Origin: an uncultured Mycoplasmatota bacterium
GTDB taxonomy: Bacteria; Bacillota_I; Bacilli_A; RF39; UBA660
Length of the DNA: 39,214 nucleotides
Reading direction: 5' to 3'
NCBI GenBank assembly: GCA_900551525.1
Contig: URWD01000009.1
Span: forward strand, 1-39,214
The translations under genes and the position numbers were made by a program. Below, in pieces: positions 32,471 to 39,214 of the stretch. Numbering within the stretch: position 1 is the stretch's first letter; each line of letters starts with the position of its first letter. The notes below the pieces were generated by a model. That model made no database searches. It was not told where the DNA came from and was given only the letters and a program-made list of their open reading frames with translations.

Positions 32471-33847
32471 TTAAAATCTAAAATATATAAATGGATTATA
32501 ACTTGATGCCAAAATACTTATAATACTTAGTAAAAACATTATCATTATAATTACATCGCTCATTTTATTTTTCTTATCTAGCATATTTTTAAATATTGGT
32601 GTGCAAGCAAATATAGCTAAAACAAAGATAATTATTGTTCTTACCTTTATTATTTGAAAGTGGGTAAAAACACTTAAGTCACCAAAACCATTGGCACCAA
32701 ATAAAGTTTTAATTGCTTCCCCCAAAGTACTTGTATCAGTAAAATAAAATATTATAAAACCAAAAGTAACTAAGCTAAATGTATAAATATGACCTAAAAC
32801 TTTAGGTAATTTATCAATATTTTTAAATACAAATTTTTCTAAAACTAATAATATGAAATAGAAAAGACCCCAGAAAACAAAGTTCCAACTAGCACCATGC
32901 CAAAGTCCGGTCAAAGCCCACACAACAAATAAATTAAATATATGACGCATCTTTTTACATCTATTACCGCCCAAAGGAATATAAACATAATCCCTAAAGA
33001 ATGTAGATAGCGAAATATGCCATCTTCTCCAAAAATCAGTTATACTGCGAGCAATATATGGATAATTAAAGTTTTCTAAATAATTAAATCCAAGCATTTT
33101 ACCAAGTCCAATTGCCATATCACTATAACCACTAAAGTCAAAATATATTTGGAAAGTAAATGCTATTCCACCAATGAGCATACCCAAAACGCCTAACTCT
33201 GCAATATTAGATGCAAATAAAGTATCAGCAACATAAGCCATCTCATTAGCAATTACAACCTTTTTAAATAATCCAATAACAAATCTTCTTATTCCAGTTG
33301 CAAAATTTTCTACATTTTCACATCTATCATCAAGTTCACTATTTACAGTTTCATATCTAACAATAGGTCCTGCAATAAGCTGAGGAAAAGCACTAATATA
33401 GCATCCTAAATTAATAATACTTTTTTGAACATCGACTTTTCCCTTATAAACATCAATAACATAAGTAAGTATTTGAAATGTATAAAAACTAATTCCTATA
33501 GGTAAACTTATACTTAAAAATTTAATATTTAAATTAAACAAATTATTTATATTATCCAAAAAGAAATTAGTATATTTAAATACAAAAAGCAAGCCCAAAT
33601 TAAATATTAAACTGGTTATTAACCATTTCTTTTTACTATTACTTTTATCCATTACTAAAGCTATATAATAATTAACTAAAATAGACAATATCATTAAAAG
33701 AACATAAATTGGTTCACCATAACCATAAAACATTAATGAAAATATAAGAAGAACAATATTTCTTGTCTTTCTTTTTTTAGGTACAAAATAACAAATTAAG
33801 AATATTGGAAGAAAACAAAATAAGAAAATTAAACTAGAAAATACCAT
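32471..33847 (-). CDS. MBOAT-family O-acyltransferase (AlgI/DltB-like)
   Basis: This 458-aa polytopic membrane protein has about 10-12 hydrophobic helices and an MBOAT core. The family block FNYPYIARSITDFWRRWHISLSTFFRDYVYIPLGGNR is followed by the catalytic His in ALTGLWHGASWNFVFWG. MBOATs move acyl groups, here probably acetyl, from the cytoplasm to an extracellular polymer. Its partner DHHW protein is upstream with TAATG overlap, the AlgI-AlgJ/AlgX-like arrangement used for polysaccharide or wall O-acetylation. DltA/C genes are absent, so teichoic-acid D-alanylation is less likely. It ends in a terminator. The family is certain; the substrate is unknown. Confidence 0.93.
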   Translation of the reverse strand: MVFSSLIFLFCFLPIFLICYFVPKKRKTRNIVLLIFSLMFYGYGEPIYVLLMILSILVNYYIALVMDKSNSKKKWLITSLIFNLGLLFVFKYTNFFLDNINNLFNLNIKFLSISLPIGISFYTFQILTYVIDVYKGKVDVQKSIINLGCYISAFPQLIAGPIVRYETVNSELDDRCENVENFATGIRRFVIGLFKKVVIANEMAYVADTLFASNIAELGVLGMLIGGIAFTFQIYFDFSGYSDMAIGLGKMLGFNYLENFNYPYIARSITDFWRRWHISLSTFFRDYVYIPLGGNRCKKMRHIFNLFVVWALTGLWHGASWNFVFWGLFYFILLVLEKFVFKNIDKLPKVLGHIYTFSLVTFGFIIFYFTDTSTLGEAIKTLFGANGFGDLSVFTHFQIIKVRTIIIFVLAIFACTPIFKNMLDKKNKMSDVIIMIMFLLSIISILASSYNPFIYFRF

Positions 33848-35037
33848 TATTTTACTCTCCCTTCAAAATCATAATTATATTGGTCAAATATACTTGAACC
33901 ACCATCATACAAGAATAATACTTTAGAAATATTGTTATCACTAACATACTTACTTAAATTAAACTCTTTATTTTTATATTCATCATATCTTAAATTAATA
34001 ACATGTGTTTTATTAAAAGAACTAGCTATTAAATAATCTATTTGCCAAGAATAAGAATCCCCCACTATAAGCAAGTTTTCTTTATTATCATCATGATAAT
34101 CATAAACTACATTCCCATATTGTCCATTAAAATATTGAACATAATAATCATAATATTTATAATCTCTATCAAGTCTTATTTCTCTAGGTTTAAATAATTT
34201 ATCAGTTTCTTTACCATTTACATATACATCATAATCTAGTTTTATATCTACATCACTAATATAATCATTTATACTATCATTTAAAGCAGTTTTAGCAAGA
34301 GAACCATAATATTTCTTTTCTTTATGTTCCAGTGCATTTAAATCATTTAATTTTTGAATACCTAACATATCACAAATATCTTGATAACCATCTAAAGCAC
34401 CATAAATTGTCCAATGATGATCAGTTTTATAAAAATACTTTTTATACTCATCTATACTTGTGACATTCATAACTCTAGTATTTATTTTACTATCAAGTTT
34501 GTTTACAAATTCATCTAAAAATTTACTTAAATTATTTTCTTTTAATTCAGTAAATTCATATCTCGTAGGTATATAAATATTTACATTTATTCCTTTATTA
34601 CTTAACTCATTAAAAAACTTAACTTGTTTTTCTAATCTTGCATCCAATTCTTCATCACTATACTTATTTGTTAAATAATAAAACTCATTTACTTTATCAT
34701 AAAATATATATTCACCATCACTATTTGTTTTTATAGGTACATCCTTAAACAATAGCTTATTGCTTGCAAAATTCACTCTTTGATACAACGTATTTAAATT
34801 ACTATACAAAGGAAAATAATTAGTAACTTTATTTTCAATATTGTTTTCTATTTTACCAACAATATTATTTAACTTATCCACAATATTCTTTTCAGTATTT
34901 CCTTTATATTCAGAAAAGTTATCCATATTCATACTCATTATTCCCATTTTAACAAGTATAAATTTACTTGGAATACATAAAAATACACCAAATATTACTA
35001 CTAAGAATACTACTACTAATCTTTTATCTTTTTGCAT
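33847..35037 (-). CDS. DHHW-family AlgJ/AlgX-like partner protein
   Basis: This protein of about 396 aa has an N-terminal membrane anchor (about 7-28) and an extracellular SGNH-like domain. Motifs are YKTDHHWTIYGALDGYQD (the DHHW signature, containing catalytic Asp and His) and NLLIVGDSYSWQIDYLI (GDSYS nucleophile region). It also has ARLEKQVKFFNELSNKGINV helices and a C-terminal KVLFLYDGGSSIF strand. AlgJ/AlgX-like proteins receive the acetyl group from an MBOAT and place it on the polymer. It is first in the pair and coupled by TAATG. A GTG at 35046 also opens the frame, but AGGTG spaces properly to ATG 35037, hence the chosen start. Target polymer unknown. Confidence 0.87.
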   Translation of the reverse strand: MQKDKRLVVVFLVVIFGVFLCIPSKFILVKMGIMSMNMDNFSEYKGNTEKNIVDKLNNIVGKIENNIENKVTNYFPLYSNLNTLYQRVNFASNKLLFKDVPIKTNSDGEYIFYDKVNEFYYLTNKYSDEELDARLEKQVKFFNELSNKGINVNIYIPTRYEFTELKENNLSKFLDEFVNKLDSKINTRVMNVTSIDEYKKYFYKTDHHWTIYGALDGYQDICDMLGIQKLNDLNALEHKEKKYYGSLAKTALNDSINDYISDVDIKLDYDVYVNGKETDKLFKPREIRLDRDYKYYDYYVQYFNGQYGNVVYDYHDDNKENLLIVGDSYSWQIDYLIASSFNKTHVINLRYDEYKNKEFNLSKYVSDNNISKVLFLYDGGSSIFDQYNYDFEGRVK

Positions 35038-35054
35038 ACGATTCACCTATAAAC

Positions 35055-35063
35055 ATTTTATCA
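35055..35063 (-). promoter_or_regulatory. Extended -10 promoter of the DHHW-MBOAT pair
   Basis: On the minus strand TGA precedes TAAAAT (35055-35060), 18 bases from the ATG, between the rpsR terminator and the gene. The -35 is unclear. Confidence 0.45.
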
Positions 35064-35087
35064 CAATAAGTATTCTAAGTATAGAAA

Positions 35088-35107
35088 AACTCACCCAAAG
35101 GTGAGTT
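35088..35107 (-). terminator. Terminator of the rpsF-ssb-rpsR operon
   Basis: An 8-bp perfect stem AACTCACC / GGTGAGTT with a 4-base loop, then TTTCTAT on the minus strand, 3 bases after the rpsR stop. Confidence 0.8.
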
Positions 35108-35110
35108 AAA

Positions 35111-35326
35111 TTATTTAACAAATGGTATTAAAGCCATAAATCTTGCATATTTAACTTGTTCAGCAATATGTCTTTGATGTTTAGCACAAGCACCAGTCAT
35201 TCTTCTTGGTAAAATCTTGCCTTTATCATTAATATATTTATTGATAATCATAACATCTTTATAATCTACGCTTTTTCCAGCACACATTTGACATATTTTC
35301 TTTTTCTTACGATAAAATTCTGCCAC
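35111..35326 (-). CDS. rpsR: Ribosomal protein S18
   Basis: This 71-aa small-subunit protein starts MAEFYRKKKKICQMCAGK and has KILPRRMTGACAKHQRHIAEQVKYARFMALIPFV. The Cys-x-x-Cys near residues 12-15 with a later Cys-x-x-His gives the zinc-binding (C+) form. S18 binds 16S rRNA with S6; the pair also represses the operon through the leader RNA. It is the third gene after ssb, with a 19-base gap holding GGAGGA. Confidence 0.98.
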   Translation of the reverse strand: MAEFYRKKKKICQMCAGKSVDYKDVMIINKYINDKGKILPRRMTGACAKHQRHIAEQVKYARFMALIPFVK

Positions 35327-35345
35327 TTTACTTATCCTCCTTTAC

Positions 35346-35843
35346 TTAAAATGGTAAATCATCACTACTTAAAGTAAATTCATCTCCAAAGTCTTTATAA
35401 GGATCTTCACTAATATCAGTTGTTTCAACAGCACTAGGTGTTGCTGGAGCTTGTGGACTATATGCTACACTATTATTACTAGCTGGAGCACTATATCCTG
35501 CACCTGCTGGAGCATTTGCACCATCATTTCTACTTCCTAAGAATTCAAAATTATCTACTACAACGTCTGTTGTATATCTCTTAGTACCATCTTGTGCATC
35601 ATAACTACTATTTCTAATTCTACCTTGAACTAAAATCATTTGTCCTTTACGACAATATCTATTAATAGTTTGAGCACTTCTATTAAAAGCTACACAATTA
35701 ATAAATTCAGTTTCTCTTTCACCATCACGGCTAACAAAGTCACTTTGACAAGCTAGTGAAAATCTTGATATTTCCATATTACTTTGAGTCATTCTTGATT
35801 CGGGATCTCTTGTAAGTCTCCCAGTTAATATTACTTTGTTCAT
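35346..35843 (-). CDS. ssb: Single-stranded DNA-binding protein
   Basis: This 165-aa protein has an N-terminal OB fold (residues 1-105: MNKVILTGRLTRDPESRMTQ, FINCVAFNRSAQTINRYCRKGQMILVQGRI). A flexible Ala/Pro/Ser linker follows, then the acidic tip ending SSDDLPF that recruits repair and replication partners. It forms a homotetramer coating single-stranded DNA. It lies 2 bases after rpsF and before rpsR, the standard Bacilli order. Normal length. Confidence 0.98.
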   Translation of the reverse strand: MNKVILTGRLTRDPESRMTQSNMEISRFSLACQSDFVSRDGERETEFINCVAFNRSAQTINRYCRKGQMILVQGRIRNSSYDAQDGTKRYTTDVVVDNFEFLGSRNDGANAPAGAGYSAPASNNSVAYSPQAPATPSAVETTDISEDPYKDFGDEFTLSSDDLPF

Positions 35844-35845
35844 TA

Positions 35846-36136
35846 CTATTCTCCTTCAATTTTGATAATTAAATGTCTTAAAACATTTTCATTAATAGAA
35901 ACTTTTCTATCAAATTCTTGAAGGGTTTCATGTGTTACTTCAACAGTCATAACATAGTAGTATCCACTAACTTCTTTTTTAATAGGATAAGCTAATTTCT
36001 TTCTACCCATTTCTTTGAATTCGATAACTTTAGATGGTTTCTTGTTTATTAATTTTTGTAAATCTTCACTAGTCTTTTTAATAGTTTCTTCATCTAATGT
36101 AGACTTAACAATAAACATAATTTCATACTTAGTCAT
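35846..36136 (-). CDS. rpsF: Ribosomal protein S6
   Basis: This 96-aa protein, MTKYEIMFIVKSTLDEETIKKTSEDL and KPSKVIEFKEMGRKKLAYPIKKEVSGYYYVMTVEV, is the normal S6 fold. S6 pairs with S18 on the 30S platform. The leader upstream folds into an S6:S18-binding element overlapping the ribosome site (see regulatory entry), so the operon is probably autoregulated. A TTG at 36139 also opens the frame; the ATG at 36136 is preferred. Confidence 0.98.
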   Translation of the reverse strand: MTKYEIMFIVKSTLDEETIKKTSEDLQKLINKKPSKVIEFKEMGRKKLAYPIKKEVSGYYYVMTVEVTHETLQEFDRKVSINENVLRHLIIKIEGE

Positions 36137-36146
36137 CAATATTCAC

Positions 36147-36184
36147 CTCCTTACGGTCTTTTCGGCTTCCTTAGAAGCAAGGAG
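36147..36184 (-). promoter_or_regulatory. Candidate S6:S18-responsive leader of rpsF (ribosomal protein autoregulation)
   Basis: In the minus-strand leader CUCCUU (36179-36184) pairs perfectly with the ribosome site AAGGAG (36147-36152). Inside is a hairpin of 5-bp stem GCTTC / GAAGC with loop TAAG (36165-36178). An unpaired stretch CGAAAAGACCGT lies on the 3' side and contains the ACCG expected to contact S18. This matches the described rpsF leader design (P1 and P2 stems with a CCG-bearing bulge) in layout. Assigned by eye. Confidence 0.65.
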
Positions 36185-36204
36185 TAATTTCTTTACTCGC
36201 AAGT

Positions 36205-36233
36205 ATTATAACAAATATATATTCAAATTACAA
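36205..36233 (-). promoter_or_regulatory. Promoter of the rpsF-ssb-rpsR operon
   Basis: -35 TTGTAA (36228-36233), 17-base spacer, -10 TATAAT (36205-36210) with TGT extended -10, minus strand. This places the start near 36198, giving a leader of about 60 bases that contains the S6:S18 element. Confidence 0.75.
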
Positions 36234-36260
36234 GCAAAATTGCATACTTTCGCACAAAAA

Positions 36261-36284
36261 AAGCAAGCTTTTAACAGCTTACTT
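36261..36284 (-). terminator. Terminator after the 61-aa gene
   Basis: A 9-bp stem AAGCAAGCT / AGCTTACTT (one G-U in RNA) with a 6-base loop, then seven T on the minus strand. It begins right after the stop at 36286. Confidence 0.75.
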
Positions 36285-36285
36285 T

Positions 36286-36471
36286 CTAGTTATCAATTGT
36301 CTTCCATTCCGTATTTCCACACTTAGTACAAATTCTAGGTGCAAGAACTTTTTTTCCTTTTGGAAGCTTCATACCAGTATCTATTTTACTACAAAGTAAA
36401 CCAGACTCTGGGTCAATATATGCTACACCAAACTTAGCATCTTCACAACAATTACATTCTTTATCTTTCAT
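36286..36471 (-). CDS. Small Cys-rich (probably zinc-binding) protein, unrecognised
   Basis: This 61-aa protein has N-terminal DKECNCCEDAK (three Cys in four residues after Lys-Glu), one mid Cys (LLCSK), and a C-terminal zinc-ribbon-like knuckle RICTKCGNTEWK. The last four residues are TIDN. The CxxC knuckle and Trp suggest a zinc ribbon, perhaps nucleic-acid-binding. I do not recognise a family. It lies just downstream of the DUF4143 ATPase (44-base gap) and upstream of the rpsF promoter. The ribosome site GGAGG is good. Confidence that it is a real gene is good because of its SD and terminator. Confidence 0.75.
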   Translation of the reverse strand: MKDKECNCCEDAKFGVAYIDPESGLLCSKIDTGMKLPKGKKVLAPRICTKCGNTEWKTIDN

Positions 36472-36515
36472 ATTTTTCCTCCACTTATATTATGGATTAA
36501 AAACATAACATTATA

Positions 36516-37718
36516 CTATTTTTCTTCTAGTAAAAAGTCAACAATATTTACTACTTCAATTCCATCAATTACTTTATTATAGGCATTATCCATTGTCAAA
36601 ATAACTTTTTTATAATTATCATCTATAGCAAGCAAAGACCTTTTTTCCCTATTTTCGACTTCTTCACTAAGAATACTTCTTGCCACTTGATAATAAATTT
36701 TTTCTTCTGGACTTATAGCTATAAAATCTATTTCTAAATCATTATATTTACCAACATAAACCTCATAACCTCTTCTAAGTAATTCCATACATACAATATT
36801 TTCATAACTGCTACCAGAGTCATAAGATGAAAAACCAGATAAAATATTTTTAAGCCCATTATCAACAAAATAATACTTTCCTTGTGTTTTAAGCAGTTGT
36901 TTTCCCTTTAATTCATATCTTGGTATTCTATATATAAAATAGGCATTTTCAATCATTTTTAAGTATTTATCTACCGTTTCATTATCAATACTACTACCAT
37001 TTTTTTTCATAAATTCTGCAATAGAACTTGGATTAATTAAAGTTCCAATAACGGTTGACATATACTGAAGTAAATTATCTAAAAATACAATATCTTTAAT
37101 TTTATTTCTAGCAATAATATCTTTTTTTAACACTACATCTTTTATATCAGATAAATAATTTACCATAAGTCTTTCATTATCATTTAAACTAGCAAGCATT
37201 GGCATACCACCAAATTTTAAGTATTTATCAAACATTTTATACTTATCTTCATTATTTTTAAATGGATATATTTGTATATATTCAGCAAAAGATAATGGGT
37301 ATATTTGTACTGTATAAACTCTACCTGCAAGCAATGTTGTAAGTTCACTTGATAATAAATTAGCATTTGAACCAGTAACATAAATATCAGCATCAATATC
37401 AACTAGAAATGAATTTACAGCTTTTTCCCATTCTCCTATATTTTGAACTTCATCTAATAATAAATATAGTTTTGTTCCATTATATTTACTTTTAATATAA
37501 TTATATAAATCTCTATAATTTTTAATATCATACCATTCAGCACTTTCAAAACTCATATATATAATATTATTTTTATCTATACCGCTATTAGTTAAATAAT
37601 CTTTAAATTGTAACAATAAAGTACTTTTACCGCTTCTTCTAACACCTGTTATAACCTTAATTAAGTTCAAATCTTTAGTTTCAATCAACTGATTTAAATA
37701 TTTTTCTCTTATAATCAT
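36516..37718 (-). CDS. AAA ATPase with DUF4143 domain
   Basis: This 400-aa protein has N-terminal AAA_14 ATPase features: MIIREKYLNQLIE, Walker A GVRRSGKS (25-32), Walker B LYLLLDEVQNIGEWEKAV (Asp, Glu), the sensor region VTGSNANLLSSEL and ARPL-type LAGRVYTVQIYPLSFAEY. The C-terminal DUF4143 half has a winged-helix-like section (SSIAEFMKKNGSSIDNETVDKYLKMIENAYFIYRI) and a PD-(D/E)XK-like end (YENIVCMELLRRGYEVYVGKYNDLEIDFIA, ending in an xDFxA pair). Such proteins are abundant in gut bacteria and archaea; their function is unknown. It has a perfect-consensus promoter overlapped by palindromes. GGTGAT precedes the ATG. The gene-family call is firm. Confidence 0.9.
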   Translation of the reverse strand: MIIREKYLNQLIETKDLNLIKVITGVRRSGKSTLLLQFKDYLTNSGIDKNNIIYMSFESAEWYDIKNYRDLYNYIKSKYNGTKLYLLLDEVQNIGEWEKAVNSFLVDIDADIYVTGSNANLLSSELTTLLAGRVYTVQIYPLSFAEYIQIYPFKNNEDKYKMFDKYLKFGGMPMLASLNDNERLMVNYLSDIKDVVLKKDIIARNKIKDIVFLDNLLQYMSTVIGTLINPSSIAEFMKKNGSSIDNETVDKYLKMIENAYFIYRIPRYELKGKQLLKTQGKYYFVDNGLKNILSGFSSYDSGSSYENIVCMELLRRGYEVYVGKYNDLEIDFIAISPEEKIYYQVARSILSEEVENREKRSLLAIDDNYKKVILTMDNAYNKVIDGIEVVNIVDFLLEEK

Positions 37719-37735
37719 TTTTCATCACCAAACCC

Positions 37736-37764
37736 ATTATACATCTCTTTTATATTATTGTCAA
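37736..37764 (-). promoter_or_regulatory. Perfect consensus sigma-A promoter of the DUF4143 gene
   Basis: -35 TTGACA (37759-37764), exactly 17 bases, -10 TATAAT (37736-37741), on the minus strand. The first palindrome (37763-37790) overlaps the -35, so a bound protein would block transcription. This is the only fully consensus promoter seen in the window. Confidence 0.8.
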
Positions 37765-37825
37765 GTTTTGCGGATACAACCGCAAAACTTTTATTTTTTC
37801 TATTTTTTGCGGCTATAACCGCAAA
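37763..37825. repeat. Two related GCGG-N6-CCGC palindromes upstream of the DUF4143 gene
   Basis: Copy 1: 11-bp arms AAGTTTTGCGG / CCGCAAAACTT (37763-37773, 37780-37790) with loop ATACAA. Copy 2: 7-bp arms TTTGCGG / CCGCAAA (37806-37812, 37819-37825) with loop CTATAA. Centres are 39 bases apart. The sharing of TTTTGCGG and CCGCAAA with a 6-base centre points to a common binding protein. They also resemble terminator stems on the plus strand, but no gene ends there. Confidence 0.8.
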
Positions 37826-37866
37826 TTTTTTTACTTATTTTCTCATCTAAACAAATTTACATATAA

Positions 37867-37896
37867 AAAACAATTAACCATTAAGTTAATTGTTTT
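37867..37896 (-). terminator. Terminator of the rpoA-rplQ operon
   Basis: A 12-bp perfect stem AAAACAATTAAC / GTTAATTGTTTT with a 6-base loop, then TTTAT on the minus strand, 7 bases after the rplQ stop. Confidence 0.85.
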
Positions 37897-37903
37897 CATG
37901 TAA

Positions 37904-38245
37904 TTAAACAAATTCTAGTTTTACTTCTAAAGCATCGTCTCCACGACGTTCTTTAAGTTTAATAATTCTAGTATATCCACCATTTCTAGTTTCATAAGTT
38001 TTAGCTAGTTCATTAAATACTTTAGATACAACTTCATTATCATTATGTAAGAAAGCAAGTGCTTTTCTACGAGCAACAAGTGAACCATCTTTTCCATAAG
38101 TAATCATTTTATCAACAAATTTTCTTACTTCTTTAGCTCTAGCTTCAGTAGTAACAACATATCCATTCATAATAACATCTTTAGTAAGTCCAGCTAAAAT
38201 ACTTCTTCTAATTCTAGTTTCTCTTCCTAATTTTCTATATTTCAT
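37904..38245 (-). CDS. rplQ: Ribosomal protein L17
   Basis: This 113-aa protein, MKYRKLGRETRIRRSILAGLTKDVIMNGYVVTTEARAKEVRKFVDKMITYGK, ends with GGYTRIIKLKERRGDDALEVKLEFV. L17 is a large-subunit protein near the polypeptide exit, always last in the alpha operon. It lies 3 bases after rpoA, so it is co-translated with it. Normal length. Confidence 0.98.
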   Translation of the reverse strand: MKYRKLGRETRIRRSILAGLTKDVIMNGYVVTTEARAKEVRKFVDKMITYGKDGSLVARRKALAFLHNDNEVVSKVFNELAKTYETRNGGYTRIIKLKERRGDDALEVKLEFV

Positions 38246-38248
38246 ATT

Positions 38249-39193
38249 CTACTCCTTAAATGTAAGTCCTAATTCAGCAACTTTATCAAGAACTTCTTTT
38301 AAAGATTTCTTTCCTAAGTTTCTAATCTTAGTAACTTCTACTTCTTTTTTGTTAACTAAATCTTGAACGGTATGAATACCAGCTCTCTTTAAACAATTAT
38401 AAGCTCTTACTGAGAATTCAACTTCTTCAATTGGTGTTTCAAGTGTCTTAGTCATTGTATCAATTTTCTTTTCTTGCATTATATTAGCAATATTACTAAT
38501 TGAATTTAAATCTGAGATTATTGTAAAGTGTTCAATTAATATCTTAGCACCAAGTGCCATAGCTTCTTCTGGAGTCATGCTACCATCAGTAGTAATTTCC
38601 ATAACTAATTTGTCATAAGTTTCATCTTGACCAACACGAGTATCTAATACTTCGTATTTAACAACTTCGATTGGTGAGTAATTTGAATCTATTGCAATAA
38701 CACCTGCAACGTTTTTGTCCATATTAGCTTTATTAACAGCTGCTGGTGTAAATCCACGACCATTATTAACAGTCATTTCAATATTAATTTTTCCTCCAGC
38801 AACTAAATTACAAATAACTAGTTCAGGATTCATAACTTCAATATCAGCATCTTTTTCGATATCTCCAGCTGTTACTGGTCCTTCTTCAGATTTTGTAATT
38901 CTTATAACTTTTTCTCCAGTTGAATGATTTTTAACAACTAATTTTTTAATATTTAATACTATAGTTGTAACATCTTCAACAACACCTTCTATTTTTTGAA
39001 ATTCATGTAAAACTCCATCAATTTTAATTGAAGTAACAGCACTACCAGGTAAACTTGATAGAAGTACTCTTCTCATAGCATTTCCTATTGTAGTACCAAA
39101 ACCTCTTTCTAATGGTTCAATTTCAAATTTAGCATAATGACTGCTTTCTTGATATTCAGTAATTTTATAGTCTGGTTTTTCAAATTTTATCAT
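38249..39193 (-). CDS. rpoA: RNA polymerase alpha subunit
   Basis: This complete 314-aa alpha subunit has an N-terminal assembly domain: MIKFEKPDYKITEYQES, the FEIEPLERGFGTTIGNAMRRVLLSSLPGSAVTSIKIDGVLHEF block and the dimerisation region. The C-terminal domain (about 250-314) binds UP elements and activators: VRAYNCLKRAGIHTVQDLVNKKEVEVTKIRNLGKKSLKEVLDKV. It begins at ATG 39193 with AAAGGAAC upstream. The upstream genes of the operon, probably rpsK and rpsM, lie beyond the right edge. It forms the alpha operon with rplQ. Confidence 0.99.
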   Translation of the reverse strand: MIKFEKPDYKITEYQESSHYAKFEIEPLERGFGTTIGNAMRRVLLSSLPGSAVTSIKIDGVLHEFQKIEGVVEDVTTIVLNIKKLVVKNHSTGEKVIRITKSEEGPVTAGDIEKDADIEVMNPELVICNLVAGGKINIEMTVNNGRGFTPAAVNKANMDKNVAGVIAIDSNYSPIEVVKYEVLDTRVGQDETYDKLVMEITTDGSMTPEEAMALGAKILIEHFTIISDLNSISNIANIMQEKKIDTMTKTLETPIEEVEFSVRAYNCLKRAGIHTVQDLVNKKEVEVTKIRNLGKKSLKEVLDKVAELGLTFKE

Positions 39194-39214
39194 AGTACAC
39201 GTTCCTTTCCCTTA

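Noticed and set aside
37763..37825. GCGG palindromes as transcription terminators on the plus strand
   Set aside because: No plus-strand gene ends nearby; their similarity and placement at the promoter suggest binding sites.
1..39214. Alternative genetic code (TGA = Trp) as in mollicutes
   Set aside because: Several genes end in TGA, including coupled ATGA overlaps, and conserved Trp positions use TGG.
1..39214. tRNA genes, rRNA, CRISPR arrays, insertion sequences
   Set aside because: Intergenic gaps are short and none contains a T-loop-like GGTTCGAATCC sequence, spaced repeats or transposase frames.

Overview
The window is strongly AT-rich bacterial chromosome. Its proteins and gene order point to a low-GC Gram-positive lineage of the Bacillota. 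The rpoA-rplQ pair, rpsF-ssb-rpsR, rplI-dnaB and walJ/rlmH occur close together as in Bacilli. TGA is used as a stop (for example in the ATGA overlaps at 27087-27090 and 28328-28331), so this is not the Mycoplasma code 4. An uncultured gut-type Bacilli/Erysipelotrichia-like or RF39-like organism is my best guess, but it is inference.

Layout, left to right. 1-7.3 kb: accessory and metabolic genes, mostly minus strand. They are an anchored surface protein cut by the window edge, a DUF1653 protein and SDR dehydrogenase, an anchored nuclease, a small HTH regulator, a VanY-like carboxypeptidase, a zinc alcohol dehydrogenase, an MscS channel, an unrecognised 250-aa protein, a VTT-domain membrane protein and a short rhodanese. 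7.3-8.1 kb: an Rpn-type PD-(D/E)XK protein. 8.25-19.2 kb: one 11-kb operon encoding a type IV secretion/conjugation channel. In transcription order it has a pilin-like protein, a VirB6-like protein, a PrgI protein, a VirB4-N-like protein, a VirB4 ATPase, a 900-aa multi-domain wall-remodelling protein, an unknown anchored protein and a VirD4 coupling ATPase. It has its own promoter and terminator but no relaxase, integrase or attachment sites in view.

19.3-21.8 kb: two tandem FemAB-type peptidoglycan cross-bridge enzymes. 21.9-24.3 kb: an overlapping pnuC / HAD / alkaline-phosphatase-superfamily operon. 24.5-26.3 kb (plus strand): a LemA protein and a collagen-like Gly-X-Y repeat protein. 26.4-32.4 kb: a tightly packed seven-gene operon rplI-dnaB-M23 peptidase-walJ-rlmH-MYG1-ung. 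32.4-35.0 kb: an MBOAT acyltransferase with its DHHW partner. 35.1-36.2 kb: rpsF-ssb-rpsR with an S6:S18-type autoregulatory leader. 36.3-37.8 kb: a small Cys-rich protein and a DUF4143 ATPase with a perfect-consensus promoter overlapped by palindromes. 37.9-39.2 kb: rpoA-rplQ.

How the genes work together: much of the accessory content concerns the cell envelope (nuclease, VanY, FemAB pair, MBOAT/DHHW, LysM-G5-M23 hydrolase, the T4SS hydrolase, collagen-like protein). Genes are very tightly packed: TAATG and ATGA overlaps are common, and several stop codons lie inside terminator hairpins. No intergenic gap exceeds 300 bases, and I saw no tRNA, rRNA, CRISPR array or insertion sequence. The best candidate for an under-described system is the relaxase-less T4SS operon with its composite wall protein. 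The second is the palindrome-controlled DUF4143 ATPase.
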